The notes under the pieces were generated by a model. The model searched no databases. It saw only the letters and a list, made by a program, of their open reading frames with translations, and was not told where the DNA came from. Positions 8,563 to 18,835 of a stretch of DNA of 64,000 nt are shown here, one piece after another. The stretch is from an uncultured Verrucomicrobiae bacterium (GTDB taxonomy: Bacteria; Verrucomicrobiota; Verrucomicrobiia; Limisphaerales; UBA1096): the NCBI GenBank assembly GCA_937770485.1, contig CALJHX010000034.1:1-64000 (forward strand), given 5' to 3'. Within the stretch, counting starts at the first letter, position 1. The number at the start of each line of letters is the position of its first letter. The position numbers were made by a program, and so were the translations under genes.

Positions 8563-9897
8563 ATGATAAATAACATAATGTTCCGCCTGCTGGGCGTAGT
8601 GGCAATACTAAGTATGACAACTGGGATCATCGCGGCCCCAAAGAAACTGTTGGTGGTAACGGTTACCAAGGGATTTCGTCATGGATCCATTCCAACGGCT
8701 GAGAAGGTTCTGGGGCAGTTGGCGAAGAGCAGCGGCGATTTTGAGGTCGATTATGTACGGAACGACGGGGACATAAAAACCAAGATGACCCTTGAATCGT
8801 TAAAGACAATTGATGGTGTGATTTTTGCCAACACCACGGGGGATCTGCCTCTTCCCGACAGGGAGGGCTTTGTCCAGTGGGTTAAGTCTGGGAAGGCATT
8901 TATCGGGATGCACAGTTGCAGTGATACATTCCATGGGTTTCCTGCCTTTGTGGATATGCTTGGAGGGGAGTTTCAAACACACGGAGCCCAGGCAAAAGTC
9001 GAGTGTCTTAATCAGGATTTGAGCCATCCTGCCGTTCGGCATTTTGGTGAAAGATTTACGGTTTACGATGAGATTTATCTACTAAAAAGTTTTCACCGAA
9101 ACCGTGTTCACGGGTTGCTGACTCTGGATAAGCATCCAAACAGCAAGATGCCCGGGGATTACCCTATTTCCTGGAACAAAAAAGTGGGAAGTGGCAGTAT
9201 TTTCTATACATCGCTTGGCCATCGAAATGATGTTTGGGAGAATGAGAAATACCAAGCTCACGTTCTTGGTGGAATTCGTTGGGCACTAGGTTTGGTTAAG
9301 GGGGATTCCAAACCTCAGGACACACGTTATCGTGTCAGTCAGGAGGAGGAAAAGGACGGTTTCAAACCTCTCTTTAACGGGGTGAACCTTGACGGCTGGA
9401 AACTTCGGAATCCTAATGGTCTCAAGAGCTGGAGCGCGCAAAATGGCATGCTGGTAAATGAAATCCCCAGCGGCAAACATGGCACCGACATTGTTTCCAA
9501 TTCGAAGTTCCGCGACTTTATTGTGAGGTACGAATACATGATTCCTGCGGGCAGCAACAGTGGCTTCTACCTCAGAGGGCGACATGAGATTCAAATCTTA
9601 GATGACTACAAGAATGGCAAACTGAAATCGGGTGGCAATGGTGGTATTTACAGTTTTTCTGCACCATCAAAATTTGTTTCCCGTAAACCAGGTCAATGGC
9701 AGACCGCCGAGGCCACAATCCGTGGCGATCTTGTCACCGTAATGCTCAACGGGGTCAAAATACATGATGGCTTAAAGGTGGATCGGAGTACCGGTGGTCA
9801 TTTGGATGAGAATGTGGACCAACCAGGGCCGGTTATGTTGCAGGGCGATCACGGGGCAATTGCCTTTAGAAAAATTCGGATTAAGCCGTTGCAATAA
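8563..9897 (+). CDS. secreted ThuA-like / DUF1080 fusion protein
   Basis: The N-terminal ThuA-like class I amidotransferase fold spans about residues 25-240 (KKLLVVTVTKGFRHGSIPTAE, FIGMHSCSDTFHGFP, GSIFYTSLGHRNDVW). The C-terminal half is DUF1080, the concanavalin-like fold of 3-keto-disaccharide hydrolases (FKPLFNGVNLDGWKLRNP, NSGFYLRGRHEIQILDDY, PGPVMLQGDHGAIAFRKI). A signal peptide starts at ATG 8563 or 8578; the track start at 8509 would put about 20 non-hydrophobic residues in front of it. The fusion is common in PVC bacteria and goes with degradation of glycosides through 3-keto intermediates. It sits between two sulfatases on the same strand, so it probably acts on the same glycan. Confidence 0.88.
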   Translation: MINNIMFRLLGVVAILSMTTGIIAAPKKLLVVTVTKGFRHGSIPTAEKVLGQLAKSSGDFEVDYVRNDGDIKTKMTLESLKTIDGVIFANTTGDLPLPDREGFVQWVKSGKAFIGMHSCSDTFHGFPAFVDMLGGEFQTHGAQAKVECLNQDLSHPAVRHFGERFTVYDEIYLLKSFHRNRVHGLLTLDKHPNSKMPGDYPISWNKKVGSGSIFYTSLGHRNDVWENEKYQAHVLGGIRWALGLVKGDSKPQDTRYRVSQEEEKDGFKPLFNGVNLDGWKLRNPNGLKSWSAQNGMLVNEIPSGKHGTDIVSNSKFRDFIVRYEYMIPAGSNSGFYLRGRHEIQILDDYKNGKLKSGGNGGIYSFSAPSKFVSRKPGQWQTAEATIRGDLVTVMLNGVKIHDGLKVDRSTGGHLDENVDQPGPVMLQGDHGAIAFRKIRIKPLQ

Positions 9898-9934
9898 AGC
9901 AGGCTTTCAAGTGGAAGGATGATTGTTCTTAGTG

Positions 9935-11290
9935 ATGTCTGTTCTTAACACAAAACAATTCACGGTCCGATTATTCCTTTTGATAATTGCGTGTTTCCTG
10001 GTGTCTATTGCCGAGGGCACTGCAAAAACAAAGAAGCATTACAATGTTATCCTGATAATGGCGGACGATTCGGCCGTTGATAACTATGGATGCTATGGCA
10101 GTACTTTCTTTAAAACTCCCCGATTGGATGCACTGGCGCGTACTGGAGCCAAGTTCAACCACTGCTATTCTGAGCCGGTTTGTACTCCCAGCCGGGTGAA
10201 GATCATGACCGGCCGCGACGGCATCCGGAATTACGTTCAATTCGGAACCCTAGACAGGGACGAGATCACCTTCGGAACGATGATGAAGCAAGCAGGCTAC
10301 GCTACGGCCATTGCTGGCAAGTGGCAGCTTCACGGAGGCAATCGTGGCACCCTTGCCCCTGCATGCGGCTTTGATACCTATTGTCTATGGAATTACCCCG
10401 GGACCGAGCGTTCGCGTTATTGGAATCCGAGCATTATGCAGGACGGAAAATTGCTGCAGACAGGCAAAGATGACTACGGCCCCGACATATTCACCAACTT
10501 TCTCATCGATTTTATAGGGAGGAACAAGAATAAGCCTTTCTTTGCCTATTACCCCATGGTGCTCGTTCACTCCCCCTTCCCCAAGTCACCTGACAATGTC
10601 GGGACTAATGGCAAAACTGCACAAGCCAAAGGTGAGGCGCTTGAGAATTTTAGAGGCATGACCCTTTACGCTGACAAGCTTGTTGGTAAAATCATTGACG
10701 CACTTGAAAGCCATGGTCTTCGGGAAAACACGGTTGTCATTTTCACAACCGACAATGGCACTCACCGAAGCCTCACTTATCCTTTCGGAAAGGAGAAACG
10801 CACCGGAGAAAAAGCTTTCGCCACTGAGGGCGGGTCCCATTCACCATTGATCATAAGCTGCCCGGGCACTGTCCCTACTGGTGTTGTGAGTGATGACTTG
10901 GTTGATTTTTCGGACATGATGCCGACGATTGCTGGGATCACCGGAGCCAAATTACCCAATGTCGAACTTGATGGACGCAGTTTCTGGCCACAGTGTCTCG
11001 GCCAAACGGGCAATCCCAGGAAGTGGATTTTTCAGTATTATTATCCAAAGTTCGTTCAAGCTGCCAAGAATCACGGCCAGGGCATCAATGGATTGGAAAT
11101 TGTCTGGGCCCAGAATCAACACTTCAAGCTGTACCGGGATGGGACGCTTTACGCAACAAGTGATCGCCATGAAGAAACGCCGATCGATTCGGGTGGTGAC
11201 AAAGAAGCTGATGCAGCACGAACACTTCTCAAGGGCGCGCTTGACTCCATGCCTTCGAGGGCCGGGAAACTTCAGCCAAAGAAGATATAA
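9935..11290 (+). CDS. secreted sulfatase (arylsulfatase-like)
   Basis: This is a type I sulfatase of about 451 residues. A signal peptide (VRLFLLIIACFLVSIAEG) precedes NVILIMADDSAVDNYGCYG, which supplies metal ligands. SEPVCTPSRVKIMTG is a canonical C-x-P-x-R maturation motif (Cys about 83). VIFTTDNGTHRS gives the C-terminal Asp-Asn metal pair, and TEGGSHSPLIISCPG is conserved in arylsulfatase A-like enzymes. ATG 9935 is preferred over the track's TTG 9923. The gene follows the ThuA-DUF1080 gene by 37 bases and may be cotranscribed with it. The substrate cannot be read from sequence, but neighbours point to a sulfated polysaccharide. Confidence 0.92.
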   Translation: MSVLNTKQFTVRLFLLIIACFLVSIAEGTAKTKKHYNVILIMADDSAVDNYGCYGSTFFKTPRLDALARTGAKFNHCYSEPVCTPSRVKIMTGRDGIRNYVQFGTLDRDEITFGTMMKQAGYATAIAGKWQLHGGNRGTLAPACGFDTYCLWNYPGTERSRYWNPSIMQDGKLLQTGKDDYGPDIFTNFLIDFIGRNKNKPFFAYYPMVLVHSPFPKSPDNVGTNGKTAQAKGEALENFRGMTLYADKLVGKIIDALESHGLRENTVVIFTTDNGTHRSLTYPFGKEKRTGEKAFATEGGSHSPLIISCPGTVPTGVVSDDLVDFSDMMPTIAGITGAKLPNVELDGRSFWPQCLGQTGNPRKWIFQYYYPKFVQAAKNHGQGINGLEIVWAQNQHFKLYRDGTLYATSDRHEETPIDSGGDKEADAARTLLKGALDSMPSRAGKLQPKKI

Positions 11291-11493
11291 AAGTTAACTG
11301 GCCTACTCCTCCTAAAACAGTAGCCCCCGTTAACTACTGAACCTAGTCCAGTTGGCGGTTTAAGGCTGTGGTAGTAGTTAAGGAACCAAATTCCAATGAT
11401 ACCCTTAGTTTTCGGAAGGTTTTAATGCTTTAAACCGCTGATAATATCCTGAGTATCAAACGGGTCAGCAAATTAATAAGTTGGGATCGGTGT

Positions 11494-11889
11494 TTGCACG
11501 GCAAATTGAAGATGATGAGCGGTAAGATTGATCAATTGGTTGGTAGGATGGTGAGGCCCATTGCTGGGTTGTTGCTGGCGGCGGGATCCTTGTTCTATCC
11601 CGGGTTGATGACCGTCCACGCCCAGACGGTGGATGCCAATTCTGTCCTAACCTATGCTATGGGATTCGACAGCATCACTATTACAGACTGTGAAGAAAGT
11701 GCATCCGGAGCATTGGTGATTCCGTCTTCTTTGGATGGGTACCCCGTACGTGCCATTGGGGAAAGTGCCTTCGCATGGTGGAACGATCTGACGAGCGTAA
11801 CGATTGGCAGCAACGTCGCCAGCATTGGGGGTTCTGCCTTCCAGGGTTGCAGTAGCCTCACAGCTTCACGCAAAAGGCATTATCACTAG
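11494..11889 (+). pseudogene. truncated BspA-type leucine-rich-repeat protein
   Basis: The first 125 or so residues are a secreted BspA-like LRR_5 protein. They have a signal peptide (MVRPIAGLLLAAGSLFYPGLMTVHAQ), then VIPSSLDGYPVRAIGESAF, LTSVTIGSNVASIGGSAFQ and GCSSLT. After CSSLTA the repeat stops abruptly and the frame ends in RKRHYH. In the next frame (11865-11990) the sequence reads FTQKALSLAYKWKELPKNF and then LLGSWYLFDF to a TAA. That looks like the tail of some other protein. A deletion seems to have joined an LRR gene to unrelated coding sequence out of frame. Intact members usually carry many more repeats. It is probably nonfunctional. Confidence 0.65.
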
Positions 11890-12068
11890 CTTACAAATGG
11901 AAGGAATTGCCCAAGAATTTTAAGACTTTGCTTGGTAGCTGGTATCTATTTGATTTCAGCCTGAATACTAAAATCTCAAAGGCAAAATAAACGGTGCAAA
12001 AAGCGAAGTTGATCCAGGCTAGAATGATTGACTTAACCAAGCGGACGGAGAGACTAACAGCAGTTTGC

Positions 12069-13175
12069 ATGACGATTTACAGATGGATTACAATGGCTGC
12101 GTTTCTTTGGCCGTTTAGCCAAGTGATGGCAGAGGAACGAGTTCAGGGCCGACGTTCGCTCGTGCTGGAGAATGACAAGGCGCGCCTGGTATTGGATATT
12201 GCCGGCGGTTCGATTCCTGAGTTTCGCTTTAATGACTCCGAACTTAACCCGCTCAACTGGGGCCGCCGCAACCCGGGCGATCAGCCCGGCTCGATGGGCC
12301 ACTTTCTCTGCTGCGACCGTTGGGGCCCTCCGTCTGATGCAGAAGGGAAAAACGGCATGCCCTATCACGGTGAATCCGCAAAAGTTATTTGGAGTGTGTT
12401 GCAGGATACCGAGACAACAGCTGCTGGCATTCACGCCCGTATGACGGCGGATTTGCCGCTAGCAGGGTTGGCAGTTGATCGCTCCGTGACTTTGGCCGCG
12501 TCCTCGCCGTTTTTTGTTGTCAGCGAGACGATCACGAATAACAACAAGCTCGGTCGCATTTTCAATATTGTACAGCATCCGACTATTGGCCCGCCGTTCC
12601 TCGATGAGAATTGCGTAGTCGATTCCAACGGCCGCCGCGGGTTTGCGCAGGGCGGCTTGATGCCGAATCCGGAGCAGCCGGAGTTTCTTTGGCCAAGCGC
12701 GATTACAAAGGGTGGCAAACGGGTTTTAATGCGTCGAATGACCGATAGTGAAGAACCAAGCGTCACCTCGTTCGTGATCGACGAAGACCTAGGCTGGGTG
12801 ATCGCCAGCAACGGAAAAAGGGGGTTGCTGTTCGGTTACGCCTGGAAGCGGAGCGACTATCCGTGGTTCAATCATTGGTGGAAGTTAAAGGATGGCAAAC
12901 CGCATGCGCGCGGGTTGGAGTTTGGTTCTACTGGACTGCATCAGCCATTTCCGGTGTTGGTAAAGAAGAGGGAAATTTTCGGTCAACAATTGTTCGAATA
13001 TCTCGATTCGGGCAAGAATATCACCAAGAGCTATGCCTGTTTTTTGGCGAAGATACCGGACGACTTTGCGGGTGTTAGTAAGGTGGTTATCGATGGCGAG
13101 TCGCTGGTAGCCACCGAGCGTGTGGGGAAGCGACCTCGTACGATTAAAATTGCCACCGGTGGTTTGATTCGGTAG
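12069..13175 (+). CDS. secreted protein, possible galactose-mutarotase-like fold
   Basis: No confident family. From ATG 12069 the protein has a signal peptide (MTIYRWITMAAFLWPFSQVMAEE) and about 368 residues. RRSLVLENDKARLVLDIAGG and SIPEFRFNDSELNPLNW resemble the opening of aldose-epimerase or glycoside-hydrolase-associated beta-sandwiches, in which a sugar ring binds a beta-supersandwich. LGRIFNIVQHPTIGPPFLD and GHFLCCDRWGPP are distinctive. The start was moved from GTG 11994 because the signal peptide begins at 12069. It lies between the broken LRR gene and a sulfatase, 24 bases upstream of the latter, so a role in the same glycan pathway is likely but inferred. Confidence 0.6.
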   Translation: MTIYRWITMAAFLWPFSQVMAEERVQGRRSLVLENDKARLVLDIAGGSIPEFRFNDSELNPLNWGRRNPGDQPGSMGHFLCCDRWGPPSDAEGKNGMPYHGESAKVIWSVLQDTETTAAGIHARMTADLPLAGLAVDRSVTLAASSPFFVVSETITNNNKLGRIFNIVQHPTIGPPFLDENCVVDSNGRRGFAQGGLMPNPEQPEFLWPSAITKGGKRVLMRRMTDSEEPSVTSFVIDEDLGWVIASNGKRGLLFGYAWKRSDYPWFNHWWKLKDGKPHARGLEFGSTGLHQPFPVLVKKREIFGQQLFEYLDSGKNITKSYACFLAKIPDDFAGVSKVVIDGESLVATERVGKRPRTIKIATGGLIR

Positions 13176-13199
13176 TGCCCGCTTAGACGTAAAGAACAA

Positions 13200-14720
13200 A
13201 TGAACAACTCAAAGGCATTCCTCCCTGTAACCTTTATTTTTGCAATGTTTGTTGCAAGTCTTGAAGCGGCAGAGTCTCGACCTAACATTCTTTTCTGCAT
13301 CTCCGACGATCAGTCTTATGCTCATGCGGGAGCCAACGGGGATCCGGTGGTGAAGACGCCGGGATTTGATCGTGTCGCACGCGAAGGGTTGCGATTTATT
13401 CATGCGTTTTGTGATGCCCCGACTTGTGGTCCTTCGCGGAGTGCCATTCTTACGGGACAACCGATTTGGCGATTGGAAGAGGCCGGCAATATTCATAGTA
13501 CTTTGCCGGCGAAGTTTGCTACCTACACCGAGCTGCTTGAGGATGTTGGTTATGCAATTGGTTTCACCGGTAAAGGCTGGAGCCCGGGTCGACTTGAGGC
13601 GGGTGGCCGAACGACAAATCCGGCTGGTCCTCGGTTCGAAGGCAAGGAATTGAAGCCTCCCTTCAAGGGCATGACAAAAAAAGACTATGCAGGAAACTTC
13701 GACGACTTTTTCGCGCAAGTGTCTAAAGACCAACCATTCTGTTTCTGGCTGGGGACGCACGAACCGCACAGAGGTTTCGAGAATGGTGCGGGGCGACGAA
13801 CCGGAAAAGATCCGGCCAATGTCGTAGTGCCGCCGATCTTTCCAGATCATCCGATTGTGAGAAGTGACATCCTCGATTACTATGTGGAGATTGAGCATTT
13901 TGATCGCATGGTCGCCCGAGCGATCAAAACCCTGGAAACAGCCGGCCAGCTTGAGAACACCATCGTTGTGGTCACAAGCGATCACGGTATGCCGTTTCCG
14001 CGAGCCAAGGCTAGTCTGTACGACGAAGGTACCCGTGTGCCGTTGGCGATTCGTTGGCCAAAGGGTATTCGGAACCCAGGTCGCGCTGTTAACTCGTTCG
14101 TGAATCTCAGCGATCTGGCATCGACTTTTCTGGAGACGGCTGGCTTGCAGCCTCCACAAATGATGACCGCTGTCAGCTTGATGGATGTGTTTGCCAATAA
14201 ACCGAAGGCAGCTCGCGCAAGTGCTTATATTGCAATGGAGCGGCACGATGGTTGTCGCAAAGGTGGTAAGGGATTTCCGTGCCGGGCGATTAGGACGAAA
14301 GATTTTTTGTACATTAAAAACTATGAACCCGACCGCTGGCCTGCAGGTAATCCAGACCGGGAGTTCTGCGCCCGCTACATCCCGTTTGGCGAAGTCGACT
14401 CCTCGCCGACCAAGACATTGATAATGGAGAACAAAGACAGGCCAGGCTTCAAGCGCTTTTATGATTTGGCTTTTGCCAAGCGGCCGGCCGAAGAACTCTA
14501 TTTACTCAAGAGCGATCCCGGTCAACTTGTCAATTTGGCGGGAAATCCCGAGTTTGCAGATATGCAGAAGAAGCTGCGCTCGGAACTGCAGAACCATTTA
14601 ATTGAAACCAAGGATCCTCGCGCGCTTGGTCTGGATGCGCCTTGGGACTTTTATCCCTACTACGGCTTACGCCGAAATAAAAACTGGTCGGTCGATCTGA
14701 AGACTTCTTCAAAAAACTAG
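13200..14720 (+). CDS. secreted sulfatase (N-sulfoglucosamine sulfohydrolase-like)
   Basis: This 506-residue sulfatase has a signal peptide (FLPVTFIFAMFVASLEAAE) and the metal site RPNILFCISDDQSYAHAG. The canonical maturation motif is DAPTCGPSRSAILTG with the formylglycine Cys at about 76. WLGTHEPHRGFENGAGRR and VVVTSDHGMPFPRAKASLYDEG are typical of the sulfamidase/heparan N-sulfatase-like branch common in PVC bacteria. The C-terminus contains EELYLLKSDPGQLVNLAG, a conserved ending in these families. It follows the mutarotase-like gene closely. Substrate assignment within the branch is an inference. Confidence 0.92.
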   Translation: MNNSKAFLPVTFIFAMFVASLEAAESRPNILFCISDDQSYAHAGANGDPVVKTPGFDRVAREGLRFIHAFCDAPTCGPSRSAILTGQPIWRLEEAGNIHSTLPAKFATYTELLEDVGYAIGFTGKGWSPGRLEAGGRTTNPAGPRFEGKELKPPFKGMTKKDYAGNFDDFFAQVSKDQPFCFWLGTHEPHRGFENGAGRRTGKDPANVVVPPIFPDHPIVRSDILDYYVEIEHFDRMVARAIKTLETAGQLENTIVVVTSDHGMPFPRAKASLYDEGTRVPLAIRWPKGIRNPGRAVNSFVNLSDLASTFLETAGLQPPQMMTAVSLMDVFANKPKAARASAYIAMERHDGCRKGGKGFPCRAIRTKDFLYIKNYEPDRWPAGNPDREFCARYIPFGEVDSSPTKTLIMENKDRPGFKRFYDLAFAKRPAEELYLLKSDPGQLVNLAGNPEFADMQKKLRSELQNHLIETKDPRALGLDAPWDFYPYYGLRRNKNWSVDLKTSSKN

Positions 14721-14852
14721 TTTTTTCGCTGGCCTCTGAAACTCCTACTTTTCACAACAATTTCCGCTGGGGAAAAATAGCAATCGCATTTACATATCGA
14801 TCATCAATTGGCGATTCTGAGCGAGCTACTTGGTCAAGCGCTGGTTCGTGGC

Positions 14853-16106
14853 TTATTTTGTTTTTGTGAAAGACCAGCGGATCAATTCCTGACGATCCTT
14901 GATCAGGATTCCTTCTTTAAGAAGGACTGGCGCAGCCCAAGTTGAACGATCAGCCACTTTGTATTCCGCGACCTTTCTCGACTCGGCTCCCTTGGCTTCG
15001 ATGATTTGCAACTGGCCATTGTCGAGCAGGGCAACGAGATGCCCAGGGATAGAGAGAAACGCCACGTTTTGACCTACACGACCAGGGCCCTGCCAGATGA
15101 TGTTGCCTGACTCAGTGTCGATACAGAAAAGCTGGCCCAAGCCTTGATGTGTCATGCCGTAAAGCTGCCCGTTGTTGATGACAGCTGTGCTCATGTCGAG
15201 AGGGGCGCGTTTTTGGTTCCATTTCTCGGTGACGACCCATTTGCCTTCTTTAATATGTGGATGAATGCTTCGCATGCCACGGTTTTCGCCGCCCACCAAA
15301 ACGTGCTCGTTGTGGATCGTGGGAGTCGGCATGTTTTGATTCGATCCCCGGTGAGGCAGGTGGTACTTCCAGAGGAGTTGGCCGGACTGGATTTCGATTC
15401 CAAGCAGGTCCTCGTGGTTCCATTCGACGATTTGTCGTACGCCTCCAAACTCAGCGAATAGTGGCGAAGCATAGGCGGTTCCGTCTTTACCATGCCGCCA
15501 GATTTCTCTTCCTGTTTCTACATCGAGCGCTGTTAGGAAACCCTTCTCGTCATCGCCAAAGTGCACATAGAGCCGATCATTAATTACGAGGGGCGAGGTA
15601 GCCATTCCCCAATATGGATGAGGGCGTTTACCAAACTTAGAGCGATGATCGACTGTCCAAAGTCGAGTCCCGGACTTGGCGTCCCAAGCGGAAAGAATAC
15701 CGGTTATCCCCATGGTGAAAAAACGACCATTCGCGAGAGTGGGATTTGATTTCGGCCCCTTGCCGTGAGATTGGCCACCGCCACCTATCTTGAAAGGAAC
15801 CGAGTAGTGATTGCGCCACTTTGTTTTGCCGGTTTCCAGGTTGAGACACCAAATAGCTTCGTCCTCCTTTTGGCGGGTGTGAAGATAAACGAGCCCGCCA
15901 TCGACAACTGGAGAGCCATAGCCGTCACCGACGTTTACCTTCCAATTCTGCTTAAGTTGCTTGGGCCATTTTTTTGGTGGCTTAAAATAGGAGACCCAGC
16001 CATTACGCTTGGGCCCCATCCATCCTGGCCAAGCGACCTCTGCCTGGCTTCTCGATGAGGTTGAAATGAAGCCGATAACAACTGAAAAAATTAGTATTAC
16101 TCGCAT
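14853..16106 (-). CDS. secreted PQQ-like beta-propeller protein
   Basis: This 417-residue protein has a signal peptide (MRVILIFSVVIGFISTSSRS) followed by repeated PQQ/quinoprotein blades: CLNLETGKTKW, AWDAKSGTRLW, ALDVETGREIW, GIEIQSGQLLW, CIDTESGNIIWQG. The repeats fit a seven- or eight-bladed propeller. Many PVC proteins of this shape are exported and of unknown activity. Some are quinone-dependent alcohol dehydrogenases, but the catalytic dehydrogenase signatures are not seen, so a binding or scaffold role is equally possible. It converges with the sulfatase cluster and lies just inside the integrase remnant that bounds the AT-rich region. Confidence 0.85.
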   Translation of the reverse strand: MRVILIFSVVIGFISTSSRSQAEVAWPGWMGPKRNGWVSYFKPPKKWPKQLKQNWKVNVGDGYGSPVVDGGLVYLHTRQKEDEAIWCLNLETGKTKWRNHYSVPFKIGGGGQSHGKGPKSNPTLANGRFFTMGITGILSAWDAKSGTRLWTVDHRSKFGKRPHPYWGMATSPLVINDRLYVHFGDDEKGFLTALDVETGREIWRHGKDGTAYASPLFAEFGGVRQIVEWNHEDLLGIEIQSGQLLWKYHLPHRGSNQNMPTPTIHNEHVLVGGENRGMRSIHPHIKEGKWVVTEKWNQKRAPLDMSTAVINNGQLYGMTHQGLGQLFCIDTESGNIIWQGPGRVGQNVAFLSIPGHLVALLDNGQLQIIEAKGAESRKVAEYKVADRSTWAAPVLLKEGILIKDRQELIRWSFTKTK

Positions 16107-16848
16107 TATTCAAAGAATACGGGTTGAAATTAGTTGAAATCATTACTGTCGACGAGTTTCAAAAATGTACCGGTTTCACAAGGTCAAATTCAATCCTTCG
16201 CAAATACTGGAGCGAGATGGGGTAAGAATCGAAAGCTGAAAGGAAATAATTCTACAAATTAGAAATCACACTTACCACTTCCCGGAGTCTATCCAGTTCA
16301 GGGTGAGTGTGTTTCTGCTTCATAGCGTCATGTTGCCTGACCTCACTGGCAAATCCCCTTGTTCGCGAGCATGGAGTTGAAACTGTGCCGTAAAGAATGG
16401 AATGAAAACCGGTTGATGGTTCGCCCTTTGCCTTCTCCCTTGCGGTAGTGTTGGGGGGTCGATACCAGGCTTCTCCATTAACTCGGCAAATATTTTTTAA
16501 AGCCCGATTTCCCCTCCTGTTTGTCTCCCTGCGAGAGTGCGAAGAATGGTGGCTTATGGGGCATCCTGATCTAGCACACGGCGGTTAGTCTGCTTGGTTG
16601 AACGCTTGGTGCGCGAACCATCAGGAGTTGTGAAACAGCAATACCAGTATGGGAGTTCGGTTTACGAGTAAGTGAGGCTATGAGAATGATAAGCAAGACC
16701 GTTGGATCAGTGCGCAAGGTTGTGAGGACGGTACTTAAAGTCCTTTGTCTTGCGGAAACTACTCCCAGTTTTTTTACTCAATGGGAATAGCGGTGATTTA
16801 CTTTTTATTTTCCAGAGCCACGGCTAGGCCTCCGGCGAAAAGGCTGAG
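16107..16848. other. intergenic region holding a decayed integrase
   Basis: This 742-base interval has no intact ORF. The minus strand at 16250-16610 contains broken tyrosine-recombinase sequence (separate entry). I recognise nothing in 16620-16848. It separates the AT-rich accessory segment from the GC-rich opp operon. Confidence 0.6.
16250..16610 (-). pseudogene. tyrosine recombinase (phage-type integrase) C-terminal remnant
   Basis: Three minus-strand frames join into an integrase C-terminal half. PHKPPFFALSQGDKQEGKSG is followed, after a frame change, by KIFAELMEKPGIDPP, then GKGRTINRFSFHSLRHSFNS and MLANKGI. After a further shift come SEVRQHDAMKQKHTHPELDR and LREVVSVISNL, ending at a stop near 16250. 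HSLRH is the conserved HxxRH box, and the KHTHPELDRLREVV segment matches the usual region of the catalytic Tyr. Verrucomicrobial integrases commonly read FHSLRHSFNSALANAGV and YTHLELE here. Several frameshifts and a TGA make it inactive. In this copy the nucleophilic Tyr position reads as His. Confidence 0.75.
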
Positions 16849-17841
16849 TTACTGGTTCAACTCGGCTAGGCGGACGCAGGCGGCCTGGTGAGCGTCGTTT
16901 TTCAGCGACTCGAAACTCGGCCAAGCAGCTTGGCAGCGTTCCTCGGCGTGGGGGCAGCGGGGGTGGAACGTGCAGCCGCTGGGCGGGTTGAGCGGCGACG
17001 GTGGGTCTCCGGGTAAAAGGATGCGTTTGCGGGTGCGCTCGCTGTCGGGGTCGGGCATTGGCACCGCGCTGCAGAGTGCCTTGGTGTAAGGATGCTGTGG
17101 ATGCTCGAACACTTCCGTCGCCGGGCCGATCTCGACGATACGGCCGAGGTACATCACCGCGATGCGATCGGAGATATGTTTCACCACCGACAGGTCGTGC
17201 GAGATGAAAATCATCGTGAGTTCCATCTCGCGGGTGAGGTCGCTGAGGAGGTTCAGAATCTGCGCCTGGATGGAGACGTCGAGTGCGGAGACCGGCTCAT
17301 CGGCGATGATGAGCTTGGGCTCGACGGCCAGCGCGCGTGCGATGGCAATGCGCTGGCGTTGGCCACCGGAAAACTCGTGCGGATATTTGCGCATGAAGCG
17401 CGCCGCCAGGCCGACTTTTTCCATCAATGCGCCGACCGCCCCGGCCAGGTCGGCCTTGGGCACTTTGCGGTGTACCTGGATCGCCTCGGCGAGCATCGAG
17501 TACACCGTCATGCGTGGGTTGAGCGAGGCGTATGGATCCTGAAAAATCATCTGGAAATCGGCGCGCGCGGATCGCAGCTCCTTGCCGTCCAAATCGGTGA
17601 GGGTTCGGCTGCCGAGAGTGACGGTGCCTTCGGTGGGCTTGATGAGTTGCAGGACGGTGCGGCCTAGTGTGGATTTGCCGCAGCCGGACTCGCCGACGAG
17701 GCCAAGCACCTCGCCCTTGGCCAAGCTCAGCGACACGCCGTCGACCGCCTTAACTGTGCCGGTGACTTTGCGGAACAGAATCCCTTTCTCCACTGGGAAG
17801 TGGGTCTTCAAGTTGTTAATCTGGAGGTAGGGGTCGCTCAT
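16849..17841 (-). CDS. oppF: oligopeptide ABC transporter ATP-binding protein OppF
   Basis: Cytoplasmic ATPase of an Opp/Dpp peptide importer, 330 residues. It has Walker [10 protein letters not shown], the ABC signature [14 protein letters not shown], Walker [13 protein letters not shown] and the switch His in [10 protein letters not shown]. The OppD/F C-terminal extension is [15 protein letters not shown], whose cysteines can hold an iron-sulfur centre in some homologues. It is the last gene of a minus-strand operon oppA-B-C-D-F, and its ATG is 3 bases after the oppD stop. Confidence 0.95.
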   Translation of the reverse strand: MSDPYLQINNLKTHFPVEKGILFRKVTGTVKAVDGVSLSLAKGEVLGLVGESGCGKSTLGRTVLQLIKPTEGTVTLGSRTLTDLDGKELRSARADFQMIFQDPYASLNPRMTVYSMLAEAIQVHRKVPKADLAGAVGALMEKVGLAARFMRKYPHEFSGGQRQRIAIARALAVEPKLIIADEPVSALDVSIQAQILNLLSDLTREMELTMIFISHDLSVVKHISDRIAVMYLGRIVEIGPATEVFEHPQHPYTKALCSAVPMPDPDSERTRKRILLPGDPPSPLNPPSGCTFHPRCPHAEERCQAAWPSFESLKNDAHQAACVRLAELNQ

Positions 17842-17844
17842 CGG

Positions 17845-18825
<981 letters not shown>

Positions 18826-18835
18826 TTTCAGTGGT

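Noticed and set aside
13209-14246. 345-residue minus-strand ORF
   Set aside because: Shadow of the sulfatase at 13200-14720, which has full active-site motifs.
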